This document shows, one piece after another, positions 1 through 7,477 of a stretch of 64,000 bases of DNA; position 1 is the first letter of the stretch, and each line of letters starts with the position of its first letter. The position numbers were made by a program, and so were the translations under genes. Below the pieces are notes generated by a model. The model worked only from the letters and a program-made list of their open reading frames with translations. It had not been told where the DNA came from and ran no database searches. The stretch is from Arthrobacter endolithicus. Lineage in GTDB: Bacteria > Actinomycetota > Actinomycetes > Actinomycetales > Micrococcaceae. The stretch is taken from assembly GCF_026627425.1 (NCBI RefSeq), contig NZ_JAPNLH010000016.1:29746-93745 (forward strand), in the 5' to 3' direction.

Positions 1-113
1 CCGGCCAAGGCACGGCTGAAATTCACTGCACTCTCCAGTGGCCCCGACTCGGTAGCGACGAACATCGCCATCACCTCCCCGAAGGTGACGACGTCCAACA
101 CCGGGCCGTTCAC
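1..113 (-). CDS. PfkB-family sugar kinase, N-terminal part (2-keto-3-deoxygluconate kinase-like)
   Basis: The first 37 or so codons of a minus-strand gene that runs off the left edge. The GTG start at 113 overlaps the TGA of the FAH-family gene (GTGA), so the two are translationally coupled. The visible N-terminus, with DVVTFGEVMAMFV followed by an acidic stretch and FSRALAG, matches PfkB/ribokinase kinases of the KDG kinase type, which phosphorylate 2-keto-3-deoxygluconate in the cytoplasm. It would be the third gene of a sugar-acid operon after the MFS transporter and FAH protein. Only the N-terminus is present, so substrate is inferred from family resemblance and context. Confidence 0.7.
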   Translation of the reverse strand, partial: MNGPVLDVVTFGEVMAMFVATESGPLESAVNFSRALA

Positions 114-760
114 GACGCTGCTCCGGCGTCCGCAAGGACGGGTTCCGCAGCCACGGTACTCTCCAAACGGCCGAGAAACGGCGAGCTGACCAAGACCCGG
201 TCCCCGGGCCGAATCCTGCCGACCGCACCCGGTGCCCCGGTGAGCACGACGTCCCCGGGGCCCAACGTCATGAAGGAGGGGATGTACACCAGCACCTCCA
301 CGACGCTGCGCGCGAGTTCCGCGGTGCTTCCGGATTCGGCCGGCACCGCGTTAATACTCAACGTCAGCCGCATATCCGAGAGATCAAGCGCGGTTTCGAG
401 CCAGGGTCCCAGCGGGGTCCAGCCGTCGAAGCCTTTGGCTGTTGTCCAGAGCGGATCGCCCGCCTGAAGGCCGCGGGCAGTGACATCGTTCGAGAGCGTG
501 AAACCGAGCACGTGCCGGAGGGCGTCTAGCGGCGTCAGGTGCCGCGCCGGCAGTTTCCGATCTGCGGTCCCGGTGTTGCGCGACATGCCCACCACGTTCA
601 TCGGTGTGGCCGGCGCCAGCAGCCGCGCGCCCTTCAGCGGCACCCTCTCACCGGTGGCCACCGCCACGCCCGGCCACGGGTCCCGGATCAGTCCCAGAAT
701 GGAACCGTCGACGACGGCCCACCGGGGGCCGCCGTCGTGCTCTACACGGACGAGCCTCAT
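110..760 (-). CDS. FAH-family (fumarylacetoacetate hydrolase-like) protein with internal deletion
   Basis: 216 aa from the ATG at 760, which sits inside the TGA of the upstream MFS gene (ATGA overlap); a longer upstream extension of the frame only shadows the MFS gene. The C-terminal half is typical FAH/2-hydroxyhepta-diene-dioate isomerase fold: LGFTLSNDVTAR, TTAKGFDGWTPLGPW, FMTLGPGDVVLTGAP. Family members are usually about 280 aa. Here VVGMSRNTGTADRKLP joins directly to ARHLTPLDAL, so the roughly 50 residues that normally carry the metal-binding Glu-x-Glu (EAELAVVIG type) are missing, in frame. The usual Asp after NDVSAR is also Gly. Probably catalytically impaired; an active enzyme in this operon would process a keto-acid or lactone intermediate. 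Confidence 0.7.
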   Translation of the reverse strand: MRLVRVEHDGGPRWAVVDGSILGLIRDPWPGVAVATGERVPLKGARLLAPATPMNVVGMSRNTGTADRKLPARHLTPLDALRHVLGFTLSNDVTARGLQAGDPLWTTAKGFDGWTPLGPWLETALDLSDMRLTLSINAVPAESGSTAELARSVVEVLVYIPSFMTLGPGDVVLTGAPGAVGRIRPGDRVLVSSPFLGRLESTVAAEPVLADAGAAS

Positions 761-2139
761 GCACGTCCTCTTCGGCTCTCGCTGGAGAGTGGCAACTGCG
801 CCCCGGGGAGGGTTCGTGAGGCTGCGGCGGGACGCACCCACAGCATGATTGCGGCCGCCGCGGCAAGGGACGCGGCCATCAGTAGGAAAGATGCTGAGGA
901 AGATCCGGTGAGGGAATCGAGCCAGCCGACCAGGTAACTGCCGATGAACCCGCCGATGGCACCGAAGGAGTTCACCACGGCAATGGCCGGCGCGGCGATA
1001 GCCTTCGGCAGGAACTCGGAGATGTTTGCAAAGTACGGCCCGTAGGGGGCGTACATTGCGGCGCCGGCGACAATCAGCAGCGGGAAGGAGAGCCAAAAGC
1101 GGTCCGGTCCCAGAAGATATGAGCCGTAGAAGGCAACAGCCCCCAGAGCCAGCCACGGCCAAACGTACCGGTTACGGTTCCCCGAGCGGTCAGAGGCGCG
1201 ACTGTTAAACACCATGACGAGGATGGCCAGCGCATACGGGGCGCCGGAGAGCAGGCCTGTCAGTCCGATGCCCTGGCCCGATCCGGCCTTGACGATGGTC
1301 GGGAGCCAGAAGACGAACCCGTAGACACCCAGGCTCCAAAGGAGGTACTGGATGGAGAGCAGGACGACGTTGCGGGAGCGAAGTGCGGCGGCCAAGCCGC
1401 CCTCGACAGGGGCGATCGACTTTTGTTCGGCTTCCAGGGCATTGATGACCTGGTCGCGCTCCGTGGTGTTGAGCCACTTCGCGTCATCCGGGCGGTCGGC
1501 CACCAGCTTGCGGAAGACGAAGGCCCAGATGATTGCCGGGATGCCCTCGAGGATGAACATCCAGCGCCACGAGGTCGCCTCGATCAGGAATCCCGACACC
1601 ACCGTCAGCCAGAGGACTGTCACGGGATTGCCGAGGATCAGGAAGGTGTTCGCCCGGCCCCGCTCGGCTTTGGTGAACCAGTGAGCCAGAAAGATGACCA
1701 TGGCCGGGAGCACGGCGGCTTCGACGGCGCCGATGAGGAACCGGTCGACGATCAGAAGGGTCACATTTTGGATCACACCCTGGGCTGCCGCGAGGACGCC
1801 CCAGAGAATCAGGCTCCAGAAGATCAGCGTGCGAACGCTGCGCTTTTCCGCGTACTGCGCTCCTGGAACCTGGAAGAGGAAGTAGCCGATGAAGAATGAC
1901 GCGCCAATCAACGCGGAAACACCGCCGGTGATCCCGAGATCGTGCTTCATCCCTCCGGCGACGGCGATCGAATAGTTCGATCGGTCCAGGTACGCAAGGC
2001 TGTACGTGACGAAGGCTATCGGCAGCAGCCGGGCCCAACGCTGGTGGCCCAGAACGTCTCCCACGGTGGTACCCGGGTTGGGCGAGCGGCCAGCTTTGCT
2101 AGATCCCTGGGACTGATGCGCCCCTGATTGCGTGTCCAT
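757..2139 (-). CDS. MFS transporter, anion:cation symporter (ACS) type, sugar-acid uptake
   Basis: 460 aa with about 12 membrane segments. The start at 2139 is preceded by AAGGGAG. After a polar N-tail comes LAYLDRSNYSIAVAGGMKHDLG, the TM1-loop signature of the ACS family (galactonate, glucarate and tartrate transporters), and a YAEKRSVRTLIFWSL loop between TM2 and TM3. It is the first gene of the minus-strand operon with the FAH-family protein and KDG-kinase-like gene and is divergent from an IclR regulator, so uptake of a hexonate or hexuronate is the likely role. Regulation is probably through the palindromes at 2174-2206 and 2269-2287. The exact substrate cannot be read from the sequence. 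Confidence 0.85.
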   Translation of the reverse strand: MDTQSGAHQSQGSSKAGRSPNPGTTVGDVLGHQRWARLLPIAFVTYSLAYLDRSNYSIAVAGGMKHDLGITGGVSALIGASFFIGYFLFQVPGAQYAEKRSVRTLIFWSLILWGVLAAAQGVIQNVTLLIVDRFLIGAVEAAVLPAMVIFLAHWFTKAERGRANTFLILGNPVTVLWLTVVSGFLIEATSWRWMFILEGIPAIIWAFVFRKLVADRPDDAKWLNTTERDQVINALEAEQKSIAPVEGGLAAALRSRNVVLLSIQYLLWSLGVYGFVFWLPTIVKAGSGQGIGLTGLLSGAPYALAILVMVFNSRASDRSGNRNRYVWPWLALGAVAFYGSYLLGPDRFWLSFPLLIVAGAAMYAPYGPYFANISEFLPKAIAAPAIAVVNSFGAIGGFIGSYLVGWLDSLTGSSSASFLLMAASLAAAAAIMLWVRPAAASRTLPGAQLPLSSESRRGRA

Positions 2140-2173
2140 ATTGGCTCCCTTGCCGTGGTTGGAGGATTAGCAC

Positions 2174-2206
2174 CACTCCCATCTGATGGGAGTGACTCTC
2201 ATCAGA
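2174..2206. promoter_or_regulatory. Overlapping palindromic operators between MFS and IclR genes
   Basis: CACTCCCATC and GATGGGAGTG form a perfect 10-bp inverted repeat around a single T (2174-2194). Overlapping it, TCTGATGGGAG and CTCTCATCAGA form a second repeat with one mismatch (2182-2206). The site lies just upstream of the MFS start, as expected for autoregulation by the adjacent IclR protein. Its core TCCCAT-N3-ATGGGA recurs near the second IclR gene (63011-63027). Confidence 0.7.
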
Positions 2207-2268
2207 TAGAAATAGCATGACTTCCTCTGCAGGCGCTTGTCAAGGAAATATTCCATCCTCCGGGCGTT

Positions 2269-2287
2269 ATTCCCGTATGGTGGGAGT
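2269..2287. promoter_or_regulatory. Second, degenerate copy of the IclR operator
   Basis: ATTCCCGTA-TGGTGGGAGT matches the 2175-2193 palindrome at 14 of 19 positions, and its two core changes are symmetrical. It lies immediately before the preferred iclR start at 2310, which makes the upstream start at 2217 unlikely. Confidence 0.5.
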
Positions 2288-2309
2288 AGTGACGGATACG
2301 GAGGCGGAG

Positions 2310-3113
2310 ATGAGCGAAACTTTTACCGAGGTCGATGACCCGGCAGATGCACGGAGAAGCAGCGGGCGGGACATGGTAGCCAAGGCTCTCGGTTTGCTGA
2401 ATCGACTCGGCGAACACCCCCACGGCGCCGCAGCCGCCGAGCTGGCCCGTGAGTGCCAGCTTCCGCTGAGTACCGCGCACCGGCTGCTGGGGTCACTTGT
2501 CCGGGACGGCTTTCTGGAGTTCGAGTCAAAATCGCGTCGCTACACCCTGGGCCTACAGGTTTTCGTGCTCGGGCAGTCCGTGGCCCAGGCCCGCGGGCTG
2601 ACGGGGATGGCGCGCCCGATCCTGGAGGAAGTCTCAGCGCTCACAGGCGAAGCAACGCTGATGGCGGTCCGGGAGGGGGATCAACAACTGTACGTCCACT
2701 CGGTCCAGGGCCCCCAAGGCGTCAGCGTTATCGGCAGGCCGGGTACCCACGGTCCGCTGCACTGCACCGCCCAGGGCAAAGTCTTGGTCTCCATGGCGCC
2801 CCAGGCCGTCCGCGAAGACCTGTTGAGCAGGCTCGAGCTGACTGCCAAAGGTCCCAACTGCATCACCGACCGCCAGCATTTTCGCGCGGCCATCGACGAA
2901 GTGCGGACCCGCGGTTGGGCTCTGGCTGACCAAGAACACGAGGTCGGCATCCGCGCCGTGGCAGTCCCCGTTCTCGGCCCGGATGGCGTGGCACTGGCCG
3001 CGATCTCGACCGCCGCGCCGGCTTACCGGACCAGCATCGAGCAGCTCATCGAATACGTGCCGGTGCTCACTGCGGCCGCACGCCGGATCGCTGTTCGGAT
3101 GCCGTCCCGCTGA
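2310..3113 (+). CDS. IclR-family transcriptional regulator
   Basis: 267 aa from ATG 2310, chosen because GGAGG lies about 6 bases upstream and because both operator-like palindromes lie before it; GTG 2289 is an alternative. The N-terminal winged helix-turn-helix reads AKALGLLNRLGEH through STAHRLLGSLVRDGFLEF. The C-terminal IclR effector domain includes GLTGMARPILEEVSALTGEATLMAVREG, LHCTAQGKVLVS and DQEHEVGIRAVAVPV. IclR proteins bind a small metabolite and repress or activate adjacent catabolic operons; here the divergent MFS-FAH-kinase operon is the obvious target. Confidence 0.9.
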   Translation: MSETFTEVDDPADARRSSGRDMVAKALGLLNRLGEHPHGAAAAELARECQLPLSTAHRLLGSLVRDGFLEFESKSRRYTLGLQVFVLGQSVAQARGLTGMARPILEEVSALTGEATLMAVREGDQQLYVHSVQGPQGVSVIGRPGTHGPLHCTAQGKVLVSMAPQAVREDLLSRLELTAKGPNCITDRQHFRAAIDEVRTRGWALADQEHEVGIRAVAVPVLGPDGVALAAISTAAPAYRTSIEQLIEYVPVLTAAARRIAVRMPSR

Positions 3114-3531
3114 TCCCCTGCTCGAGCGCCCGTGCTCCCAGCATCTCCCGCGTTCTCGAGCGTGCGGCCACTGCGCGCACCGCGGAAGTCCTGGCGGGTC
3201 TCGAAACCATCCAGCGCGGGCTGACCAAGGAGTCGTTTCCGCTTTCCGTCCGCTCTGCCTATGGTCGAATTGCTACACGCAACGCCGTGGAGTGCTCCCG
3301 GCCGGCCGCCAGGACGGCTGCAGTCAATGACACATCGAAAGGACCATGGGATGATCCGGATGCCAACCGCCTGCCCCTCCGCTTACAGTCTCAGCCGCAG
3401 CCGTCCTGGCTGTTGGTGCTTACGGCGAGAACCGTCGTCGGGCCTGCTGCGTCGATCCCGGCGGCCGGCGCGGTGACTGCACGGGCTCCCACCCAGTCAC
3501 CGGCCAACCTTGGCAGCCTGGGGGCGGAACG
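3114..3531 (+). other. Unassigned stretch with one open frame, possible gene remnant
   Basis: No convincing gene. One plus frame stays open from about 3117 to 3541 and contains a helix-like segment (ISRVLERAATARTAEVLAGLE at about 3132-3195) that looks coding but has no start or recognisable domain. It could be the tail of a decayed regulator or uncharacterised protein. Confidence 0.3.
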
Positions 3532-4083
3532 GTGTCGTTAGCGGGCAGTTGGACCGGCGGCCCATCATTTACCGACGTGAAAATCGGGTTGGTGCTGGTG
3601 GCCACAGCGGTCATGGCAATCTCGGTGGGCCCGAGCATTTTCTCGAGCCTGTGGGGCCGGAAATGGCGTAGGACAGCCATTATCGCCGGGACCGGCATCG
3701 TTCTCTTCTACAGTGTTTGGATCATCTACCTGGCCCGAACACTGCCTGCCGTAACCGTCGCGAACAATTGGAACATTGCGTGGGCTGCCTTGGACAGCTT
3801 CGAAGGACTTGCAGCGCTATGCAGCGCCATACTCCTGCACAGACGCAGTAAGTACGCAGTGTTGGCCACGACAGCGTTCTCCACGAGCCTCTGCATTGAT
3901 GCACTCTTTGCCATCACCACAGCCCCACCGGGGACGCCCCTGACCGTCGCTATCCTCGAGGCGGTTCTCGTTGAACTTCCCGTTGCCACCCTCGCCGCAG
4001 TGCTCGCCCTCAAGCTACTCAACACCGGTGCATCCGCCCCCTCCGCCGGGCCCGGACCGTCTGGTCCCGCGACGGGAAGCTGA
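3532..4083 (+). CDS. Small integral membrane protein of unknown function
   Basis: 183 aa from GTG 3532, with a purine-rich GGGGCGGA shortly upstream. Four hydrophobic segments are visible at about residues 15-37 (VKIGLVLVATAVMAISVG), 48-66 (TAIIAGTGIVLFYSVWIIYLA), 83-105 and 140-160 (VAILEAVLVELPVATLAAVLAL), followed by a Pro/Ser/Gly-rich cytoplasmic tail. I do not recognise the family. It stands alone, with unassigned DNA on both sides. Confidence 0.6.
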   Translation: MSLAGSWTGGPSFTDVKIGLVLVATAVMAISVGPSIFSSLWGRKWRRTAIIAGTGIVLFYSVWIIYLARTLPAVTVANNWNIAWAALDSFEGLAALCSAILLHRRSKYAVLATTAFSTSLCIDALFAITTAPPGTPLTVAILEAVLVELPVATLAAVLALKLLNTGASAPSAGPGPSGPATGS

Positions 4084-4530
4084 CGCCATGGGAATGCCGT
4101 AGGAATTCTGACAATTCCGACCGGGATATTACTCTCTCGGTCGTCGCTGATGAACGACGACGGCGGCACCGACGTGGCGGATCGGTCCGGTGCAGTCGTG
4201 GCCGGATTCCGACGGCGACTGTACTGCGGCGGATCTTGCGCCTTTGTCGCTCGTGAAGCTGCAAGTGCGGTCATTTCGTTGCCGTCCACACAGACGGCGC
4301 CTGCCGCCTTACCTGACGGGATACTTGCCGGCAGGGCTTCGGACAGGGGTATCCTGATACCTGTTGTGCAGGTCACACTGGTCCTGGAACCGGGGCCAGC
4401 CGCTGCCTGGGTGACATCATCGCCGGAGCACGCTGCGTTTAACAGTCGGACGACCGGGAGCTGGGGACGCCTAAGCCACGCGGCGAGCCCCGTTCTTCCG
4501 CAGCTATGCAAGGCATCAGAAAGGATCGCG
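4084..4530. other. Intergenic stretch, no gene recognised
   Basis: An open plus frame in phase with the downstream hydrolase starts at 4150, but its translation up to 4530 has no domain and a composition typical of GC-rich noise. No clear promoter or repeat was found. Confidence 0.4.
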
Positions 4531-5364
4531 ATGGGTGAGCAGGACGGGCCGGTCCGCCGGGAACAGGTGAGCGTGAACGGGACGGAGCTGTCCTATCTTG
4601 CCGCCGGGGATAAAGGAGCTCCCCCGCTGCTTCTGCTGCACGGAACGTTTTGGAGCCGGGTCTGGCAGCCGGTGCTGCCCGCGCTGGGCACGGTCAGGCG
4701 GTGTATAGCGCTTGACCTGCCCGGATTCGGCCGCAGCAGCGGTGAGCTCGACGTTGGCCGTGCCACCGTCCCCGCACTCGCCGCGACCGTCCTCGATGCA
4801 GCCGACGAGCTCGGAATCACGGATTTCGACCTGGCTGCACACGATATCGGGGGCGGGATCGCCCAGCACATCGCTGCGACCAGCGGCCGGGTGCGGAGCC
4901 TTGTCTTGATGAATTCGGTGATGTTTGATTCCTGGCCCGTGCCCGCCGTCGAGAAATTCCGGGATCCGGACGTTCGTGCGGCCACCAGCGGCGCAGACCT
5001 GCTCAGCGCGCGGGAAATCTCAACCCGCGGCGCCGTCGCCCGGCCGCTGCGCCAGGAAGAAGTCGACGACTATCTCTCACCGTGGCTTGAGCCTGCCAGG
5101 CAGCGGTCATGGATGGCAATGGCCGCCGCCGCCGATCAGCGCTACACCATGGAGGTCGTCCCAGCCCTGCAACGGGCCGCCATCCCTACACTGTTGGTGT
5201 GGGGCCGGGACGACAACTTCCAGAAGGTCTCCTTCGCACGCCGGTACGTCGAAGAAATCCCCAATGCCGAGCTGACTGAAGTTCCCGGAAAGCACATCCC
5301 GACCGAGGATTCGCCCGAGCAGGTAGTCGCGGCGATCCTGCACCATTTGGAGGCCCACCAATGA
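4531..5364 (+). CDS. Alpha/beta hydrolase
   Basis: 277 aa from ATG 4531 (AAAGGA about 8 bases upstream). The fold signature is complete: oxyanion-hole LLLLHGTFWSRVWQPVLP at about residues 31-48, DLPGFGRSSG, then AAHDIGGGIAQHIA where the nucleophile position of the usual G-x-S/D-x-G elbow is Asp (H-D-I-G-G). The acid is in LLVWGRDDNF and the catalytic His in PGKHIPTEDSPEQV. A nucleophilic Asp is seen in haloalkane dehalogenases and epoxide hydrolases, so either is possible. The stop overlaps the start of the Rv2466c-like gene by ATGA, indicating coupled translation. Confidence 0.85.
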   Translation: MGEQDGPVRREQVSVNGTELSYLAAGDKGAPPLLLLHGTFWSRVWQPVLPALGTVRRCIALDLPGFGRSSGELDVGRATVPALAATVLDAADELGITDFDLAAHDIGGGIAQHIAATSGRVRSLVLMNSVMFDSWPVPAVEKFRDPDVRAATSGADLLSAREISTRGAVARPLRQEEVDDYLSPWLEPARQRSWMAMAAAADQRYTMEVVPALQRAAIPTLLVWGRDDNFQKVSFARRYVEEIPNAELTEVPGKHIPTEDSPEQVVAAILHHLEAHQ

Positions 5365-6092
5365 AAAACCCTGACATCCGGTTCTACTTCGATCCGGTGT
5401 GCCCGTTTGCCTGGATGACCAGCAAATGGGTACGCATGGTCGCCCGACAGCGTGATTATCGGGTGGAGTGGCGGTTCATCTCGCTCCGGCTTATCAATGC
5501 CGAGGTTGATTACGACGCCCGTTTCCCGGAAGGGTACGATGCCGGCCACACCGCGGGCCTGCGGCTGCTTCGTGTGGCAGCTGCCGTCCGCGCCGACCAC
5601 GGCCCGGAGTCTGTCGGCGCCCTCTACGAACGGCTGGGAGCACAAGTCTTCGATTCCGACCCCGACACTAGTTTGGACACACCCGAGCTTGACCACCGTG
5701 GGACCTCGGACTTCGTCGGGCCCGCATTGGCCGCCACCAATCTGGACATCTCGTACGCCTCGGCGCTGGAGGACTCGTCGTGGGACGCCGTGATCCGGGC
5801 GGAGGGCGAGGAGGCGCTGGCACTTACCGGCAAGGACGTCGGCACGCCGATTCTTCATTTTGAGCCTCCCGCCGGGATCGCTTTTTTTGGACCCGTGATC
5901 AGTCGGCTTCCCCGCGAAGAAGACGCCGCGGCCTTATGGGATCATGTGGTTGGCCTGGCGCGCTTCCCCGGGTTTGCTGAAATGAAGCGCAGCCTGCGGG
6001 AGCAGCCCCAGCTTCGCAGCTTCGGGGTGCGCGACGACGAGGTCGGCCTTCAGGAGGACTGGCACGGTGGAAGCCGGCGCACCCATACGTAG
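5361..6092 (+). CDS. DsbA-like thioredoxin-fold protein, mycothiol-dependent nitroreductase (Rv2466c) family
   Basis: 243 aa, coupled to the upstream hydrolase by ATGA. The N-terminus RFYFDPVCPFAWMTSKWV aligns with the FWFDPLCPWCWITSRW of Mycobacterium tuberculosis Rv2466c, and GKDVGTPILHF plus AFFGPVISRLPR match the cis-Pro loop and following conserved segment. Rv2466c reduces nitro compounds using mycothiol. In this protein the redox motif is C-P-F-A, so only the nucleophilic Cys remains and the resolving Cys is missing; a monothiol mechanism with mycothiol would still be possible. A partnership with the hydrolase is inferred from overlap only. Confidence 0.8.
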   Translation: MKNPDIRFYFDPVCPFAWMTSKWVRMVARQRDYRVEWRFISLRLINAEVDYDARFPEGYDAGHTAGLRLLRVAAAVRADHGPESVGALYERLGAQVFDSDPDTSLDTPELDHRGTSDFVGPALAATNLDISYASALEDSSWDAVIRAEGEEALALTGKDVGTPILHFEPPAGIAFFGPVISRLPREEDAAALWDHVVGLARFPGFAEMKRSLREQPQLRSFGVRDDEVGLQEDWHGGSRRTHT

Positions 6093-6237
6093 GGACTTCC
6101 GGTTAATGGACCGCATGATCCGGAATGCTCCAGACAAAGCAGTTGCGTAGCTTCGGATCAACGCTTCAGCACTTAGCTACACAACCAGCCCACCCGGCGC
6201 CGACGTCAGCCGGGAGCACAACGAAAGAGGCCATTAC

Positions 6238-6555
6238 ATGACATTTGAACTGCGCACCTACACCGCGGCCGAGGGCAAAATGGAGGATCTTCTGCAGCGT
6301 TTCCGCGATCACACGGTCGGACTCCTGGAGCGGCACGGGATGAGCAGCATCGGGTACTGGGTTCGCGACCCAGATGCCGGTACCCTCGTTTATCTGCTCC
6401 GACATCGGGGGGCGCCGAAGGAAAACTGGGCAGCGTTCGCAGCCGACCCGGAGTGGATCAGCGCCCGCGCGGCCTCTGTCCTAGAGGGCGAGCTCACGAC
6501 GCATATCGAGTCGGTATTCCTTGAAGCGGTTGATTTCTCTCCGCTTCAAGGCTGA
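6238..6555 (+). CDS. NIPSNAP family protein
   Basis: 105 aa starting MTFELRTYTAAEGKMEDLLQRF, the usual NIPSNAP opening, with the conserved GYW segment and WAAFAADPEW near residues 62-72. These are small ferredoxin-like dimeric alpha-beta barrel proteins; bacterial members often sit with catabolic enzymes but their reaction is unknown. The start ATG 6238 follows AACGAAAGAGG. The stop lies 31 bp before the hemerythrin gene, so the two could be co-transcribed. Confidence 0.8.
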   Translation: MTFELRTYTAAEGKMEDLLQRFRDHTVGLLERHGMSSIGYWVRDPDAGTLVYLLRHRGAPKENWAAFAADPEWISARAASVLEGELTTHIESVFLEAVDFSPLQG

Positions 6556-6586
6556 TTTAGCACATCAACAGTTAGAAGGCGCTCTT

Positions 6587-7099
6587 ATGGATATCACCGA
6601 AATCATCCTCAATGACCACCATGAACAGCGGCGCATGTTCGCCCTGCTGGACGAAATGCACGCCGCAGAACCAGGCCAGGCAACCGCAGTATGGGAGCGG
6701 CTCCGGATACTACTGGAAGTCCATGCCAAAGCCGAAGAATTGCTTTTCTACCCGGTCTTGCTGACCCTGGGGAAGAACGCCGGCGCCAACGGGAGCCCCG
6801 GTGAGGAAACCAAAGACGCCATCCACGACCACAACGAGATCCGCGACGCCATCCACGATGTTGCCGCCCACGATGCCGGATCAGACTCCTGGTGGTCAGC
6901 AATCGCGAACGTTAACAAAGTCAACGGCGACCACATGGCCGAAGAAGAACGGGAAGGACTAACCGATTTTCGCCGACACGTCAGTCTGGACGAGCGCCAT
7001 ACTATCGCGGTGGCCTTCTGCGCGTTCGAAGCAGCCCACGCCGCCGGCATTGAACCCCATGATATTGATCCGGAGGACTACGTCAAGGACCGGCAGTGA
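6587..7099 (+). CDS. Hemerythrin HHE-domain protein
   Basis: 170 aa from ATG 6587 (AGAAGG upstream; longer in-frame extension to 6521 overlaps the NIPSNAP gene and is unlikely). Metal-ligand candidates of the HHE fold are in order: ILNDHHEQRR, LLEVHAKAEELLFYP, KDAIHDHNEIRDAIHDV and NGDHMAEEEREGL. Such proteins bind a di-iron centre and sense or buffer oxygen, nitric oxide or iron. The region after residue 125 (SLDERHTIAVAFCAFEAAH) is a short helical tail. No regulator is adjacent. Confidence 0.85.
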   Translation: MDITEIILNDHHEQRRMFALLDEMHAAEPGQATAVWERLRILLEVHAKAEELLFYPVLLTLGKNAGANGSPGEETKDAIHDHNEIRDAIHDVAAHDAGSDSWWSAIANVNKVNGDHMAEEEREGLTDFRRHVSLDERHTIAVAFCAFEAAHAAGIEPHDIDPEDYVKDRQ

Positions 7100-7477
7100 C
7101 GGTTTAAAGTTAGCTACTGTATGGGGTTCCCCTGGCTTCATAGGGCTGTCAGGGCAGCGTCGGTGTAACGGGTGTTGCACCCGGCGGACAACGCCGCTCA
7201 GACGTCGTCGCACCAATTGGCTGGCCAGTCACTGTGAAGAAATTTCCCACGCCAAAATCTTGCAGCGCCCTGCTGGCCTGTACTTGCGGGCGCTTGGTCG
7301 CGGGTACGCAGGCACGCGGCCAGATGAAGTCGCTGGCTCGGCTTAAATTCTCGGACCGGTGCATTGTGTGCGACGGGCCCCATCTGTGGGCGTAGACGTC
7401 TCGATGGTGCATACTTAGTCAACACCTCTCCGCGAGGGCGGTGTTCACGTACCTGATCAACGAAGACAGGACACCGG
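7100..7477 (+). promoter_or_regulatory. Leader region of the 7.5-11.4 kb operon, with hairpin
   Basis: 378 bp without a gene. A hairpin at 7421-7445 pairs AACACC with GGTGTT around an inner CTC-CGC-GAG, 32 bases upstream of the first start codon. No known riboswitch pattern was recognised. The promoter presumably lies here. Confidence 0.4.

Noticed and set aside
7100..7477. Possible riboswitch before the five-gene operon.
   Set aside because: Only one hairpin is clear; no known aptamer core was seen, so I report it only as a leader hairpin.
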